NCBI GenBank assembly: GCA_029237695.1
Contig: CM055277.1
Coordinates: 36,924,242 to 36,988,241 of the forward strand
Direction of reading: 5' to 3'
DNA: 64,000 nucleotides
Source: Conchocele bisecta
Taxonomy: Eukaryota > Mollusca > Bivalvia > Lucinida > Thyasiridae
In this document: piece after piece, positions 12,218 to 24,489 of the stretch
How the letters are laid out: every line of letters starts with the position of its first letter
Position numbering within the stretch: position 1 is the first letter of the stretch
Notes under the pieces: generated by a model
Database searches by the model: none
Seen by the model: only the letters and a program-made list of their open reading frames with translations
Told to the model about the DNA's origin: nothing
Made by a program: the position numbers and the translations under genes

Positions 12218-12787
12218 ATTTATCAGGTAACGTTTTATGCTCGAAAATGACATTAGATGACGTCGTATTCTAACAGTAGATCTAACCTTGTGAAACAAAT
12301 GGTATTGGATCTGTGTCTACTAGTTGCGAAGTTACGTGTTAGCAACTATGTGTCTACATGCATTATTTACAGTATACACCATCTTAGTATCCATGGTATC
12401 TACACAAATACTACAAATGGTTTCCTCAAATGGCCCAATACACACATTCTGTTTATAAACACAGCAGTCAGAACACAGGCCACAGCGCGTGTATTATTGA
12501 TTTAACTGGGGCAGATGTACCTTGCGATACACAATAAATGACGTCAGTACTCGCGGGAGATCTACATGTACATGAATTATGTGTACAATTATAACGCAAA
12601 TGAGTTGAAATACGAATGGGTTTGTCAACGTTTGACTGTTTGGAGATAGTTGAAGCAAAATGGCAGAATGAGAAATAAATCATCGGCAGAATGAGAAATG
12701 AATCATCGACATTGAATGTGTAGATCGGCGACCGTGACCCATTTCTCCAGTGCAGTTTCTGACCAATGGTAGTCCTTCTTACATGCG

Positions 12788-13062
12788 TGTGCAGAATTGA
12801 ATTTTGTGACACAGAATTGAATTTTGTTACACTGAATTGACAGAATTGAATTTTGTGACACAGAATTGAATTTTGTTACACAGAATTGAATTGTGTGACA
12901 CAGAATTGATTTTTGTTGCACAAAAGTGAATTTTGTGGCACAAAAGTGAATTTTGTGATACAGAATTGAATTTTGTGACACAGAATTGAGTTTTGTGGCA
13001 CAAAAGTGTATTTTGTGACATAGAATTGAATTTTGTGGCACAAAAATGAATTTTGTTGACCA
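12788..13062 (-). repeat. 20-bp array, right arm (inverted relative to left arm)
   Basis: Thirteen or so copies of TTGAATTTTGTGACACAGAA and close variants, the reverse complement of the left-arm unit. The reading frames through it on the minus strand are products of the repeat, not genes. Confidence 0.85.
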
Positions 13063-13384
13063 AATTGAGCCATGTCCCACTTGGCGCCCCGTAACTATGG
13101 TAATGCATATATATTTCAGAACTAGTGTATACTAACATATGACAAAGCAATATATCCTGTGAGTATATATAGTCGGGAAATTATTGAGCAAGTGAAACTT
13201 GTATGTATCTGACCATTTGAATAGTTGCTGTCTCAACTACTGACAAGCCGCAATACATCTATTCCGCAAAGTTCCGCATCCCTCCTGGTGCTAATTCTTA
13301 AGATTACAATGTACTTTCCAACAAATGAATTCTTAGTATATGTGTCCTCCACAAGCACGTACTGCGAAGGATTTCAGGACTTTT

Positions 13385-13754
13385 CATGGGCGGATTCACG
13401 GGGGGGGGGGGGGGGGGGCGGCGGACCCGGCGCACGCCCCCACTAAAATTCGCCGAGTAAAGATTTTGTTACAAGTTACAAGGCACGTTTCATGCCAAGT
13501 GCCATGTATTCCATGCATTGTTCTTATTGTTTTCTAATTTGTTTCAAAATATAGACGTTTTCAATCAAAAATCGTGTCTAAACATGCTGTGACAGTGTCA
13601 ATATTTTTGCTCCAAAATGTGCCAGAACGCAGGAAATGCGATGTAGATTCTGCTCGGACGACTATTTTGCAAAACTCGTTCGATAATATAGTCAAGTATT
13701 GCAAAATAGTTACACCCCCCCCCCCCTAACCCGAAATCCTGGATCCGCGCCTGC
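13385..13754. mobile_element. Short element with hAT-like GCGGATCC ends
   Basis: The left end contains CATGGGCGGATTCACGGGG and a run of about 20 G. The right end has a run of C and then CCTGGATCCGCGCCTG. The ends are imperfect inverted repeats with a G/C homopolymer just inside each. The interior has no transposase. It belongs with the 2169-2413 element. Confidence 0.45.
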
Positions 13755-13806
13755 TTTCAGTCCTTTTGATATATTATAGGTACATGCCCACCCAGTAGGC
13801 ACAAAC

Positions 13807-14270
13807 TGTTCTTTATAGGAATTAAATAAGTGTATATAATTGTGTCACTATTCCACCAGTTCTAAAAATTACGAGTGCCCGCTATCACCATTACCCTACG
13901 AAATGATTGGCATTATTATACATTTTATATCAGATGTGAATTTATTCAAGGGCGATAACCGTGTTTCCTTCAACTGTTTACGGACATTAGTCATTACTAT
14001 TTATTTTCTGTATTTATTTTTTTGATGTGCAATGAGTATACTTTATAATTAATCTGTCGAAAATATTATTTAATTTAAATAGTACATGTATACATAATTA
14101 AAAATTATTATGCCTCATTTGCATATGAAAATAGCCTGATACCACCGCGAGTCACTATTAGTAAAATAAATACATGTGTATTACTAAATTATATCTGTAT
14201 CTAGCGGGCACTTGTAATTTTTAGAACTGATCGACACAATTATACACGTATTTAATTCCTATGAAGAACT
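13807..14270. mobile_element. Miniature element with ~75-bp terminal inverted repeats
   Basis: The left arm begins TGTTCTTTATAGGAATTAAA and includes AGTTCTAAAAATTACGAGTG. The right arm ends with the inverted copy, TTTAATTCCTATGAAGAAC, and includes CACTTGTAATTTTTAGAACT. The arms pair over about 75 bp with a few indels. There is no coding content. Confidence 0.75.
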
Positions 14271-15722
14271 TTTTTTTTTTTGCTGTTAACTAGTATTTCC
14301 GCCCATGGTTGGACGAGTGGGGTTGGTGACGTCGGCGACGATAATACGTGGACTGAGTACGCAATTAGATAATCAACATATCCTCGGCTGGGGATATTAA
14401 CACATCTTCTCGTTCGCTCTAAATGAAAACGCTGTTGCCACCGTTTGGCAATTAGTCAGAAACTTGATTCCGAGAGACGGGAATTATATAGATTAGACTT
14501 TCTATAATTACCAACTCTACCTCTCACCCCACCAGGACGATGAAAACAGGTGTAGATAGATATTTAATTTACTGTTAACTATTTGATGTTGATCACTGTC
14601 TTCCGGCTCATGTGCAGCGTGCAGCACCCGGTTAAATGTATACATTCAAAACTTGACAGAGATACTGACAAAGACAATCTAGCCAATCGGAATTCTTAAT
14701 TCGCTGGATTAATTTTCATTGCCAATCTAACCAGATAATAAGGCAGATTTGTATTCACTGGCCCTCCCAAGACATTTTCCTTTCTGGTACGAGGGTGGTC
14801 AATAAGTAGTGGCACTTGACCATTATCTTTCAAATCACTCACCAAACTTGAATACAATTTGGCACTTGTCGTCGATACAGTATATGACGTCATTTGTCAT
14901 CATTTACGACGTATTTGTCTGGCAAGTACAGCGGTCAGAATCACTAACAAAAATCAGATGCAGTATATTTATATAGATGGAAAACAAACACAGAAATGCA
15001 CCATGTGAGGCAGCGCGTTTATAGGACGCAAGTGCTACTATACAAACAGCTTATTTACACACGTATACTAGTATTCCGGAGCCACACGTGACAGTGCAGC
15101 CGCATCAATTTCAAAAGTTCAACGCGACTGTTGTGAACTGGTCTGTGACGTAATGGCGCGTTCTAGTAACATCATGAGACGCATGCATTACGTAGACCTG
15201 TGTTGGCTCGGCCCCGGAATGAGAATTGTCTACGGCTATCGTCAAACAGCACGCGCTGTACGTTTGAACACGGCTGTAAGCCGTTTCAAACAATGGCAGT
15301 TATGTAACAATGAATACCAACTACTGGTACGTGACGTTGCATGTCTCGAACAAAATGACGTCATGTTCACCAACTCGATTCCTAAAATGGCGACCGCTAT
15401 TCCCAATTTAGCAATACATAGCCCTCGGGAAATCTGGAAAATAGATTGACCTTCAGCCAGCAATACATCCCCTCCCCCATGTGGGATTTTTGGTCAGTAT
15501 CATTTTCGGATTCGGTGGCCTATATATTGTCTATCAAACCTGGTGTATGTGCTAAAAAAGCCGCTGGATGAACAAATGGCGGCCATTTATCAAGATGGCC
15601 GCCGAACATTAGTATATTGTTTTATTATAAGGACTGTTAATTTTCAGTCTGATCAATATTTCGGGTAAATTGCTATAATTAAGTCACACACTGATTTAGA
15701 ATACATATCTTACATTTAATTA
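14271..15722. other. Unassigned sequence with a possible mariner-like end
   Basis: Near 14790 the string TACGAGGGTGGTCAATAAGT resembles the subterminal sequence of mariner-family elements. No partner end or transposase was found. The 98-codon open frame at 15153-15449 has no motif that I recognise. An ATGGCGGCC-rich patch lies near 15580. Confidence 0.35.
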
Positions 15723-16140
15723 CAGGGGCGGCGGAAGTCAGTAATAAGGCACATATTATCATCCTCAAACTTGCTGAGAATGCAGGAAATTGCGTTTCAC
15801 ATTACAAACATTCCCGGGCGAGCATGCCCTCGGACCCCCCTAGCAACGTCCAGGCTCTTTGGGTCCTCAAAACTGGGACCTGAGAATGCAGGGAATGGCG
15901 TTTCACGCCTCTTACATTTTCAAAATTTACGGTGGAGTATGCACCTGAACCCCTCTAGCAACATCGAGCCATTTGGGCCCTCAAGACAGGGCCCTGAGGA
16001 TGCAGGAAATGGCGTTTCACGCCTCTTAGATTTCAAAAAAAATCCGGGGGAACATGCCCCCGGACCCCCTAGTTAAATCGGGCCTTTTGGGTCCTCACCA
16101 TTAGGCCCACCCCCAATAATTTTCCCGTTCCGTAGTCTAT
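15723..16140. mobile_element. Non-autonomous repeat with three ~110-bp internal units
   Basis: It starts CAGGGGCGGCGGAAGTC. Three internal units begin near 15776, 15882 and 15995 with GAGAATGCAGGAAATGGCG or a close variant, and each runs to a CCCCCGGACCCCCCTAG-like segment. A related block lies at 25340-25750, whose right edge GGCTTCCGCCGCC is the inverted counterpart of this left edge. The superfamily is unknown. Confidence 0.6.
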
Positions 16141-18229
16141 GAATTACATCAGCATATGACAATATATTTCTAAATAGCTGCCGAAATGGGCTGTTTTACA
16201 ACCTTTTTTTTCTGCGAACTGTGTGCTGTTACGAACGATTACAGCCATTCATAAAGTTGAATCACATATGCATTGCTTTCCCTCACAAATAAATGAAGAC
16301 AAAAACAGGAGATAGTGATGTAATATCAATCCACAATAGTCAAAAAAGTGAAAATGGCCGCAAAAATGTTCTTGTGTTGTTCTATTATTTATTCTATGGA
16401 GTTGTTATAAACACCATTACATGTATACATACTACATGAATCCATACCAGTTCGATATACACATGAAATAATTTGATAAAATATACATATCCAGGTATAC
16501 AAAGCTATAATTATATTTTCAAAATGATCACCAAAATGGTCAGATATGTTCAATAATATTGACGATGAAGCTACAGTTTTCAATAATTAAACAAGACTAA
16601 CATTGTTATGTATACAGTGTGATATTTTGTTTATTTTCAAAGACAAATACGGATGTATGTCCATCATTCTGAGTATTGAAGAAATGTTTGAAAGTGTTTC
16701 CAAATTGATCGACTATTGATAAGGAATATAATGTTATTATTGGGCTGTCTAGTTGATGCTATTGGTAGCGAGAACACTTCTCACAATTAAGCGAGAATGG
16801 TGATCATTGGCCAAGACAGTATGTAGTATGGTATGATGAATGGCATGGGTATGCTTATTGAAGATATGCATGGCTTTCTCCCACATTGAGGATCCCACAT
16901 ATGTCTTCACATGTGCTAATACATTAAATTAACCATTGTTCGTGAATTGCAAACATTGGAAAATAAATATACAATACATGGTAACGATATATAAATCATG
17001 CAGTCACTGGTGAAATCAGTTCAACATTAAACACTACATGTGCTGTATTGATTCTTCTAATTAAACATTGAAAACAATACACCCAAAACTTAATCATGTC
17101 CAGTGTCACAATGGCAGTCAGTTTCAAGATGTCCATCAACATGGCCGCTTTTGCTATTATGATGTGAAATTTACGAATCTATATACATGTATACAATTTT
17201 AATACAGCTCAAATGTCTTAAAATAGTTGATAATACGCTTATCCCGAGGAGGTCCCGCATCAAAATGTGTTAACCTATGAAATATACTCGAATACACGTC
17301 TCTGGTTGCTATATAATGGAATATGATTGTCCATCAAGGGTGTAATGTATTTTAAAGTCAACTATATGGAGTGTTATGTGAATTCAATGCCATATGTATA
17401 TGTATGTCGCAAAGACATGTCTATTAGCTACAAACTACGTGTTTTATGTGTATGCTAAAGAGGTAAATATTATGTTGCAACCAGGAAATAAATGTACACA
17501 TGGTACATGATTATATATAGAGTTCTGAGCTCATTAGAAGAATGACATTACATGTTGTCAAATAGAGAAATATATATTTCGATGACACCATAGAGTCATC
17601 AAAATACACAACCTGTGGTACAATGCGGGACAAAACGCCTTCCACAAACCTCATTCTGACCGCCAGCGTAAATAGTTACATGCCACGTATACATTAGTTC
17701 AATTGCATAGTAAAATTCAAATGTAATGTGTCTCGATATGTCATATTGTTTATATGAACATATTGATACATTGCATAATATGATGTGGATATACGTTTAT
17801 CATTAATGGGGATTGAAACGCACATTGATGATCCTATGATTGTGTGTGGCTACACGTGGTAACATATGACCTTGTATAATACAAATAATTTGACTGCTGT
17901 AAATTTATAAATTCGGGGATTTGGTGAAAATGAGCACATCCTTTGTGTAACAGTATTGTCCTACTGATGTATGAATGTCCAGCTGTATCTCCTTAGAAAT
18001 AATAATACCACTATATCTGGTCTCCTGTTGTACATTGTAGTTATATAATGTAGAGCAGATGAACATACTTCTGAAACTGGACTAGATTGTTTTTTGGATA
18101 CCACAGAATGACTTGTTCAGACTACATAAATACTAATATTGGCTTGTATATAAAGGTATATAATTATATGCATGAGCTTGGAAGACAGTAAGGCCTTTGG
18201 TAAGGTAATTAAGTTATAACAAGCTTGCT
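16141..18229. other. Unassigned AT-rich sequence
   Basis: About 2 kb with short, motif-free frames on both strands. I found no RNA gene or obvious repeat. Confidence 0.4.
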
Positions 18230-19045
18230 CATAAACTACATCAGTATGGAGTAAGAAATTACTTCCCATGTTCGTATTTTTGCTGATGACACAGCCCTAT
18301 ACATGACTATCAACAAATCACAGGATATGGCACAACCTTGCAAAATTACATTGACATACTATAAATCCGGGGAAAAGATCCAAATGTCAGGTAATACACA
18401 TTCCAATGTCTAGTTCACCCATCATATCACTTTACAGACTTCACGGACAAATCCTCCAATCTGTTCCATCAGCAATATATACGAATTTGTCATGAAACGG
18501 AAACAAGAAACATTCAAAATATTACCAATAAGACGAAAAAACTCTAGGATTTGTCCGCAGAAACATCCGCTCCACAAACTGTAAAATTAAGGAACACACT
18601 TATAAAGCACTTGTCCGCCCCCAAGTTGTGTGCGCTTCCTAAGTTTGGGACCCACACACAAAAGACAGCATACATAAAATTGAAATGGTCCAGCACCGCG
18701 CTGCACGCTGGACACCAAATGCATGACTACTCCACATACTCCCGTGTCTTAGATATGCTAGACATGTTAGGATGGCGCACCATTGAACAACGCAGATCAG
18801 ATGCACACATTGGCTTGCCTCCAGCATACCAAACCGTAAACATGTTGTGCAATGTTTTTTAACCTGTTTTTACAATCTTCATACTATTTTAGCACCTACA
18901 TATTTTCTTGTCAATACTTGCTTTACTGTCACCTTTTGTAAAACACTATAACTTGTACGTACGCTAAACTGTTATTATGGATCAGAGATATAAATAGCCG
19001 TACCGAATGTAGGGTTTTGAATGTCTCTGTATGGATGGATGGATG
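18230..19045 (+). pseudogene. Jockey/CR1-type LINE reverse transcriptase remnant
   Basis: VRIFADDTALYMTINKS is encoded at about 18270-18320, and its FADD is the RT catalytic motif. The C-terminal part follows as GFVRRNIRSTNCKIKEHTYK, ALVRPQ, VWDPHTKDSIHKIEMVQ and RRSD, the usual order in Jockey-like ORF2. These pieces lie in different frames with stops between them. HQYGVR and VRIFADD are fused by an internal deletion. The region ends in ATGGATGGATGG at 19029-19041, plausibly the 3' simple-repeat tail. Confidence 0.8.
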
Positions 19046-19056
19046 GTGTTTAGGGG

Positions 19057-19757
19057 TCGTTTCGCCCATAATCCCGTTCGAACACCGGGTCGTTTCGCCC
19101 TTATTCCCGTTCGCCCGGGTCGTTTCGCCCCTATATGTAATGTATAGAAATATTGTAATGCATTAACAAATATAATTCAGCTGAAATTGTCAGGTATATC
19201 AAATGTTAATATATTATGAAAACCAGTAGTATTACACGTTATATTTGATTTATTGATTGACACACTGAATCACGGCTTGTATATAGACACTTGATTGATT
19301 AATATTCATACATGCTGTGTGGAAATATACAGTGAAATATCTCCAAGCTATTATATCTAAATACTGTATAAAAACAAATATATATATAAATTCCATCTTC
19401 TCTAGACTTGTCTAGATCCTTGGATTGAAGAACCGTGTGAATCTGAAATGAGAAACATGTAATTATAAATTTGAACAATAATACTATCAATGACTAATTT
19501 AATACACATCATACTATCATATATCATGTATTATCATACTATATATAACATTCTCCTACTCATTATATCATAATATACATATTTCCCGTTTTCAATTCAC
19601 CTTCTAATTATATCATACTATATATATTTCCCGTTTTCAAACAGGGGCGAAACGACCCGCCCAGACCATACATATATCACATTTTGGACCGGGCGAAACG
19701 ACCCGGTGCGAAACGACCCGGGGCGAACAGGTAACATGGGCGAAACGACGAGACACC
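19057..19757. mobile_element. Inverted-repeat element with GGTCGTTTCGCCC arrays, 9-bp target duplication
   Basis: Three copies of GGTCGTTTCGCCC lie at the left end. About four inverted copies (GGGCGAAACGACC and variants) lie at the right. GTTTAGGGG occurs immediately outside both ends (19048-19056 and 19758-19766) and fits a 9-bp target duplication, a length typical of Mutator-like elements. The 500-bp AT-rich interior has no transposase. It sits next to the LINE tail. Confidence 0.7.
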
Positions 19758-19766
19758 GTTTAGGGG

Positions 19767-21454
19767 GACCGATCAACAGGACTATCCAATCAAGAACACC
19801 CATGTAAAGTAGAAAGCGCAAATTTTGATTTAGAAAAAATACCAGATTCCATCTATTTTAGATCTATAACCTGTAAGTGGCAACTATTTGATAGATATGA
19901 CAGTTATTTTTTTCCAGATAAGTTTTGTGTCTAATGAGTAGTATCCACAACGCCCAGAAACCGGTATCGACGATTCGAATGACAGTAGAATGCCTGTGGT
20001 TAAATCCACATACAGTTCTTTAGGGTATAGCGGATTTTAGGGTATAGCGGATAGGTATATACTTTTTAACACAATATTTTTTTATATTGTACATTTATAA
20101 TAAATAAAATATTACCGTTAATAACAGTGATCCATCCCCCACACAATGACAAGATGTCAAAATCAACCGGAGCTAACATTCAATTTCGTAGAATTATGAA
20201 ATATGGCCGTGACGCCAGTTTTCGGGGTTTTCGGGGTATTCACATATTTTTTAATTTGTAGACATGTGTGCAGCCGCGATGTGCTTTACGCCAGGTGAAT
20301 AAAATAAGCATGACATTACCTATATTAAGTTCTTAAAAATGCCACCAAATCCAGTGTTTGGACTAAATACTGGTAATTTTTGCCATTTAGGTCATTTTGT
20401 TCACGAACCTACCGTGATTTTCGTGATTTTCTGCGTCCGCCATTAATCTGCTCTTTAATATTGTTAAAATCATAATCAATAGAAAAAATTTCAAGTTTTC
20501 CTTCACTGTGCCTCGTTGATCTGCGAGATGATATAACATCAAACGAAAACTCTGGACGAATTAGCAAATTTATTGACACTTTCAGAACATACCCCGAAAA
20601 CTCCAACCATAAGTCAATATTCAAGATGGCTGACTCGTGTGTTGCTAAACGCGCTAACGCGAATTTTAATCAAACAACAATCTTATTTTAAAGGCAAGAA
20701 ACATTGAAAGAAATGCTTATCATTCTATTGAACTGACAATTTAGCTCATATGTTATGTTTTATAAAAATCGCTAGTTGATGAACTTGTTAATACCCCGAA
20801 AACTAGACCCACCATCATACTCTAAAAAATACACCTAGTCAAGCCTCCCAAAGTCAAGAAATATTCATAAACCTATTTTTCTAGACACACTGGTGTAACT
20901 TACATGGTCGGTAGTGAAGTATATAGAAAATCGTCCACCCCCTTTTTAAAGCTAGCCGCCCATTGTCCTGTGAGACCTTAGGTCCGCAGAATTAGCCGAC
21001 ACCATTGTACACATTTACATATGTAAACAACCGATAGGTGGCACAGTTGTTTGTTTATGCCGGCAATAGTGTTTACCGCGAATAAATGGAACCTGCGGCT
21101 ATACGGGAGGCTACTATATTTTCTTAGATCATTACCAAGCTATCTAGCCAGGTTTCGGAGTCAATTTCCATTTATTTATTTTTTTGGCGCATCTCCTCCA
21201 CCTCCTTTCACCCCATGTTAAATTCCCATAGACGAATACATTTTTCGTAAATAAAATCAATATTTGACCAAATTTCACAAAAACAAGAAGGCTTTCTTAA
21301 ATTTAATATTATCTAAAAGAATACTGTTTTTGCATTGTTTATATGGCCATAACATTTGGGCAGGTTTCATGAAACAGACAATAGTAGTCTTAGCTACACG
21401 TTTTCCGCTTTATAGGCAACAGGTTGTACTATATCGCTACACCATGCTACACAG
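19767..21454. other. Unassigned sequence upstream of the host gene
   Basis: No gene was recognised. A GGGTATAGCGGAT repeat occurs twice near 20022-20056. If the host gene has an upstream untranslated exon, it could lie here or further left, but I see nothing that identifies it. Confidence 0.4.
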
Positions 21455-22645
21455 TGAAAATGTGCGGCCGGGTGTGAGGTGACCCATTCTCTGTATGTTG
21501 TAGATGCGGCCGAGTGTGAGGTGACCCATTCTGTATTTGTATACTGTAGACGCGGCCGGGTGTGATGTGACCCATTATGTATTTGTGTGTTATAGACGCG
21601 GTCGGGTGTGAGGTGAGCCATTCTGTATTTGTATGTTGTAGACGCTGCCGAGTGTGAGGTGCCCTATTCTGTATTTGTATGTTGTAGACGCGGTCAGGTG
21701 TGAGGTTAGCCATTCTGTATTTGTATGTTGTAGACGCGGCCGGGTGTGAGGTGCCCTATTCTGTATTTGTATGTTGTAGAAGCGGCCGGGTGTGAGGTGA
21801 GCCATTCTGTATTTGTATGTTGTAGCCGTGGCCAGGTGTGATGTGAGCCATTCTGCAATTGTATGTTGTACACGCGGCCGGGTGTGAGGTGACCCATTCT
21901 CTGTTTGTATGTTGTAGATGCGGCCGAGTGTGAGGTGACCCATTCTGTATTTGTATACTGTAGACGCGGCCAGGTGTGATGTGACCCATTATGTATTTGT
22001 ATGTTGTAGACGCGGCCGGGTGTGAGGTGAGCCATTCTGTATTTGTATGTTGTAGACGCGGCCGAGTGTGAGGTGCCCTATTCTGTATTTGTATGTTGTA
22101 GACGCGGCCAGGTGTGAGGTTAGCCATTCTGTATTTGTATGTTGTAGACGCGGCCGGGTGTGAGGTGCCCTATTCTGTATTTGTATGTTGTAGACGCGGC
22201 CGGGTGTGAGGTGAGCCATTCTGTATTTGTATGTTGTAGACACGGCCGGGTGTGAGGTGAGCCATTCTGTATTTGTATGTTGTAGACGCGGCCGAGTGTG
22301 AGGTGCCCTATTCTGTATTTGTATGTTGTAGACGCGGCCAGGTGTGAGGTTAGCCATTCTGTATTTGTATGTTGTAGACGCGGCCGGGTGTGAGGTGCCC
22401 TATTCTGTATTTGTATGTTGTAGACGCGGCCGGGTGTGAGGTGAGCCATTCTGTATTTGTATGTTGTAGCCGCGGCCAGGTGTGATGTGAGCCATTCTGT
22501 AATTGTATGTTGTAGACGCGGCCGGGTGTGAGGTGACCCATTCTCTGTTTGTATGTTGTAGATGCGGCCGAGTGTGAGGTGACCCATTCTGTATTTGTAT
22601 GTTGTAGACGCGGCCTGATGTGAGGTGACCCATTCTGTATTTGTA
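21455..22645. repeat. 46-bp minisatellite containing splice-like signals
   Basis: About 26 tandem units. Each has a TGTATTTGTATGTTGTAG part followed by ACGCGGCCGGGTGTGAG and GTGAGCCATTC. The unit length is not a multiple of three, so minus-strand frames rotate through the array and are not genes. Variants (GTGCCCTATTC, GTTAGCCATTC, GTGACCCATTC, GATGTGAGCC) recur in blocks, which implies higher-order duplication. The last unit is cut by the next element and resumes at 26764, directly at the host exon. Confidence 0.95.
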
Positions 22646-22916
22646 CAGTACACTCAGAGTGCTTTGTCCCTTTTCCACTCTCTCACGGTGGGAGGAATTT
22701 TCTCAGAGTGGGAAAATCACGGTGGAGTTATGTGCCTCCCACGGTGAGCATACATTTTACCTGTATTACCACCGCGGATGGAGACCAAGCTGGACGAACT
22801 TCCAATAGCCATAAAACAGCCACGGTGTTCCCCCGTGAAACGACCCCGCGTTCCACCGGGATGCCAGGCTGGCTTACCTGTACAGTCATAGCGTAGTACC
22901 CAAACATTTACACTTA

Positions 22917-24482
22917 TTATACCCACTTTTTTTGGGGGAAAAAATGGGTATATTGTTTTCGTCACGAGTGTCCGTACGTCCGTCCGTACGTCCGTCACGT
23001 TTCTTGTAACTCGAAAAAAATTTCACCTTCATACCTACGCGCCTGATATTTGGTATGTAGCTTCGTTATCATGTGCAGATGCGCAAAGTGAATTCGGATT
23101 TTTCATCCGACCCTCCATCATGGATTATCTCCCCCTTTCGGACTCAGAATTTCCCATTTTTTCCTTGTAACTCGAAAAACTTTTTCACCTTCATACCTAC
23201 GCGCCTCATATTTGCTATGTAGCTTCGTTATCATGTGCAGATGCGCAAAGTGAATTCGGATTTTTCATCCGACCCTCCATCATGGATTATCTCCCCCTTT
23301 CGGACTCGGAATTTCCCATTTTTTCCTTGTAACTCGAAAAACTTTTTCACCTTCATACCTATGCGCCTGATATTTAGTATGTACCTTCGTTATCATGTGC
23401 AGATGCGCAAAGTGAATTCCCATTTTTGATCCGACCCTCCATCATTGATTACCTCCCCCTTTCCGACTCAGAATTTCCCATTTTTTCCTTGTAACTCGAA
23501 AAACATTTTCACCTTCATACCTACGCGCCTCAAATTTGCTATGTAGCTTCATTATCATGTGCACATGCGCAAAGTGAATTCGGATTTTTCATCCGACCCT
23601 CCATCATGGATTATCTCCCCCTTTCGGACTCAGAATTTCACATTTTTTCCTTGTAACTCGAAAAACTTTTTCACCTTAATACCTACGCGCCTCATATTTG
23701 CTATGTAGCTTCGTTATCATGTGCAGATGCGTAAAGTGAATTCGGATTTTTCATCCGACCCTCCATCATGGATTATCTCCCCCTTTCGGACTCAGAATTT
23801 CCCATTTTTTCCTTGTAACTCGAAAAAAACTTTTTCACCTTCATACCTACGCGCCTCATATTTGCTATGTAGCTTCGTTATCATGTGCAGATGCGCAAAG
23901 TGAATTCGGATTTTTCATCCGACCCTCCATCATGGATTATCTCCCCCTTTCGGACTCGGAATTTCCCATTTTTTCCTTGTAACTCGAAAAACTTTTTCAC
24001 CTTCATACCTATGCGCCTGATATTTAGTATGTACCTTCGTTATCATGTGCAGATGCGCAAAGTGAATTCCCATTTTTGATCCGACCCTCCATCATCGATT
24101 ACCTCCCCCTTTCCGACTCAGAATTTCCCATTTTTTCCTTGTAACTCGAAAAACATTTTCACCTTCATACCTATGCGCCTCAAATTTGCTATGTAGCTTC
24201 GTTATCATGTGCACATGCGCAAAGTGAATTCGGATTTTTCATCCGACCCTCCATCATGGATTATCTCCCCCTTTCGGATCAGAATTTCCCATTTTTTCCT
24301 TGTAACTCGAAAAACTTTTTCACCTTAATACCTACGCGTCTGATATTTGGTTCGTAGCTTAGTTTTGATGTGCTGATGCGCAAAGTGAATTCGGATTTTT
24401 TATCCGACCCTCCATCATGGATTACCTCCCCCTTTCGGACTTAGCATTTGGGGAAAGTGGGTATATTGCGATGGCGCTCGTT
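22917..24482 (+). repeat. Hairpin-headed element with nine ~162-bp tandem units
   Basis: The head TATACCCACTTTT...AAAATGGGTATA folds on itself and is followed by TCCGTACGTCCGTCC. The core unit of 162 bp begins CCTTGTAACTCGAAAAACTT, at 23163, 23325, 23487, 23649, 23811, 23975 and 24137. The 23235 and 23885 regions are near-identical, a four-unit (650-bp) higher-order period. The 3' end near GGCGCTCGTT resembles the CTCTTGTT ends of other families. The small open frames repeat with the unit and are not genes. Confidence 0.85.
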
Positions 24483-24489
24483 CGACTTT

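Larger units (their letters stand above)
11493..13105. repeat. Large imperfect inverted repeat carrying two opposed short-repeat arrays
   Basis: The left edge reads TTACCATGGTTACTATTACG, then GGGGAGCCATGC. The right edge contains GCATGGCTC and CATAGTTACGGGGCGCC in inverted orientation. The same 20-bp repeat is arrayed inside each edge but in opposite orientation. The central 1 kb holds a long hairpin and no gene. This looks like a fold-back type mobile element. Confidence 0.6.

Noticed and set aside
11544..13062. Possible CRISPR arrays (regular 20-bp repeats)
   Set aside because: Units are directly adjacent with no unique spacers, in two opposed orientations, in a eukaryotic context.
15153..15449. 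98-codon frame
   Set aside because: No recognisable motif, no splice partners and no repeat relation; chance is the simplest reading.
21394..22678. Long minus-strand frames through the 46-bp minisatellite
   Set aside because: The unit simply lacks stops on that strand; all three frames are open and encode the same repeated phrase.
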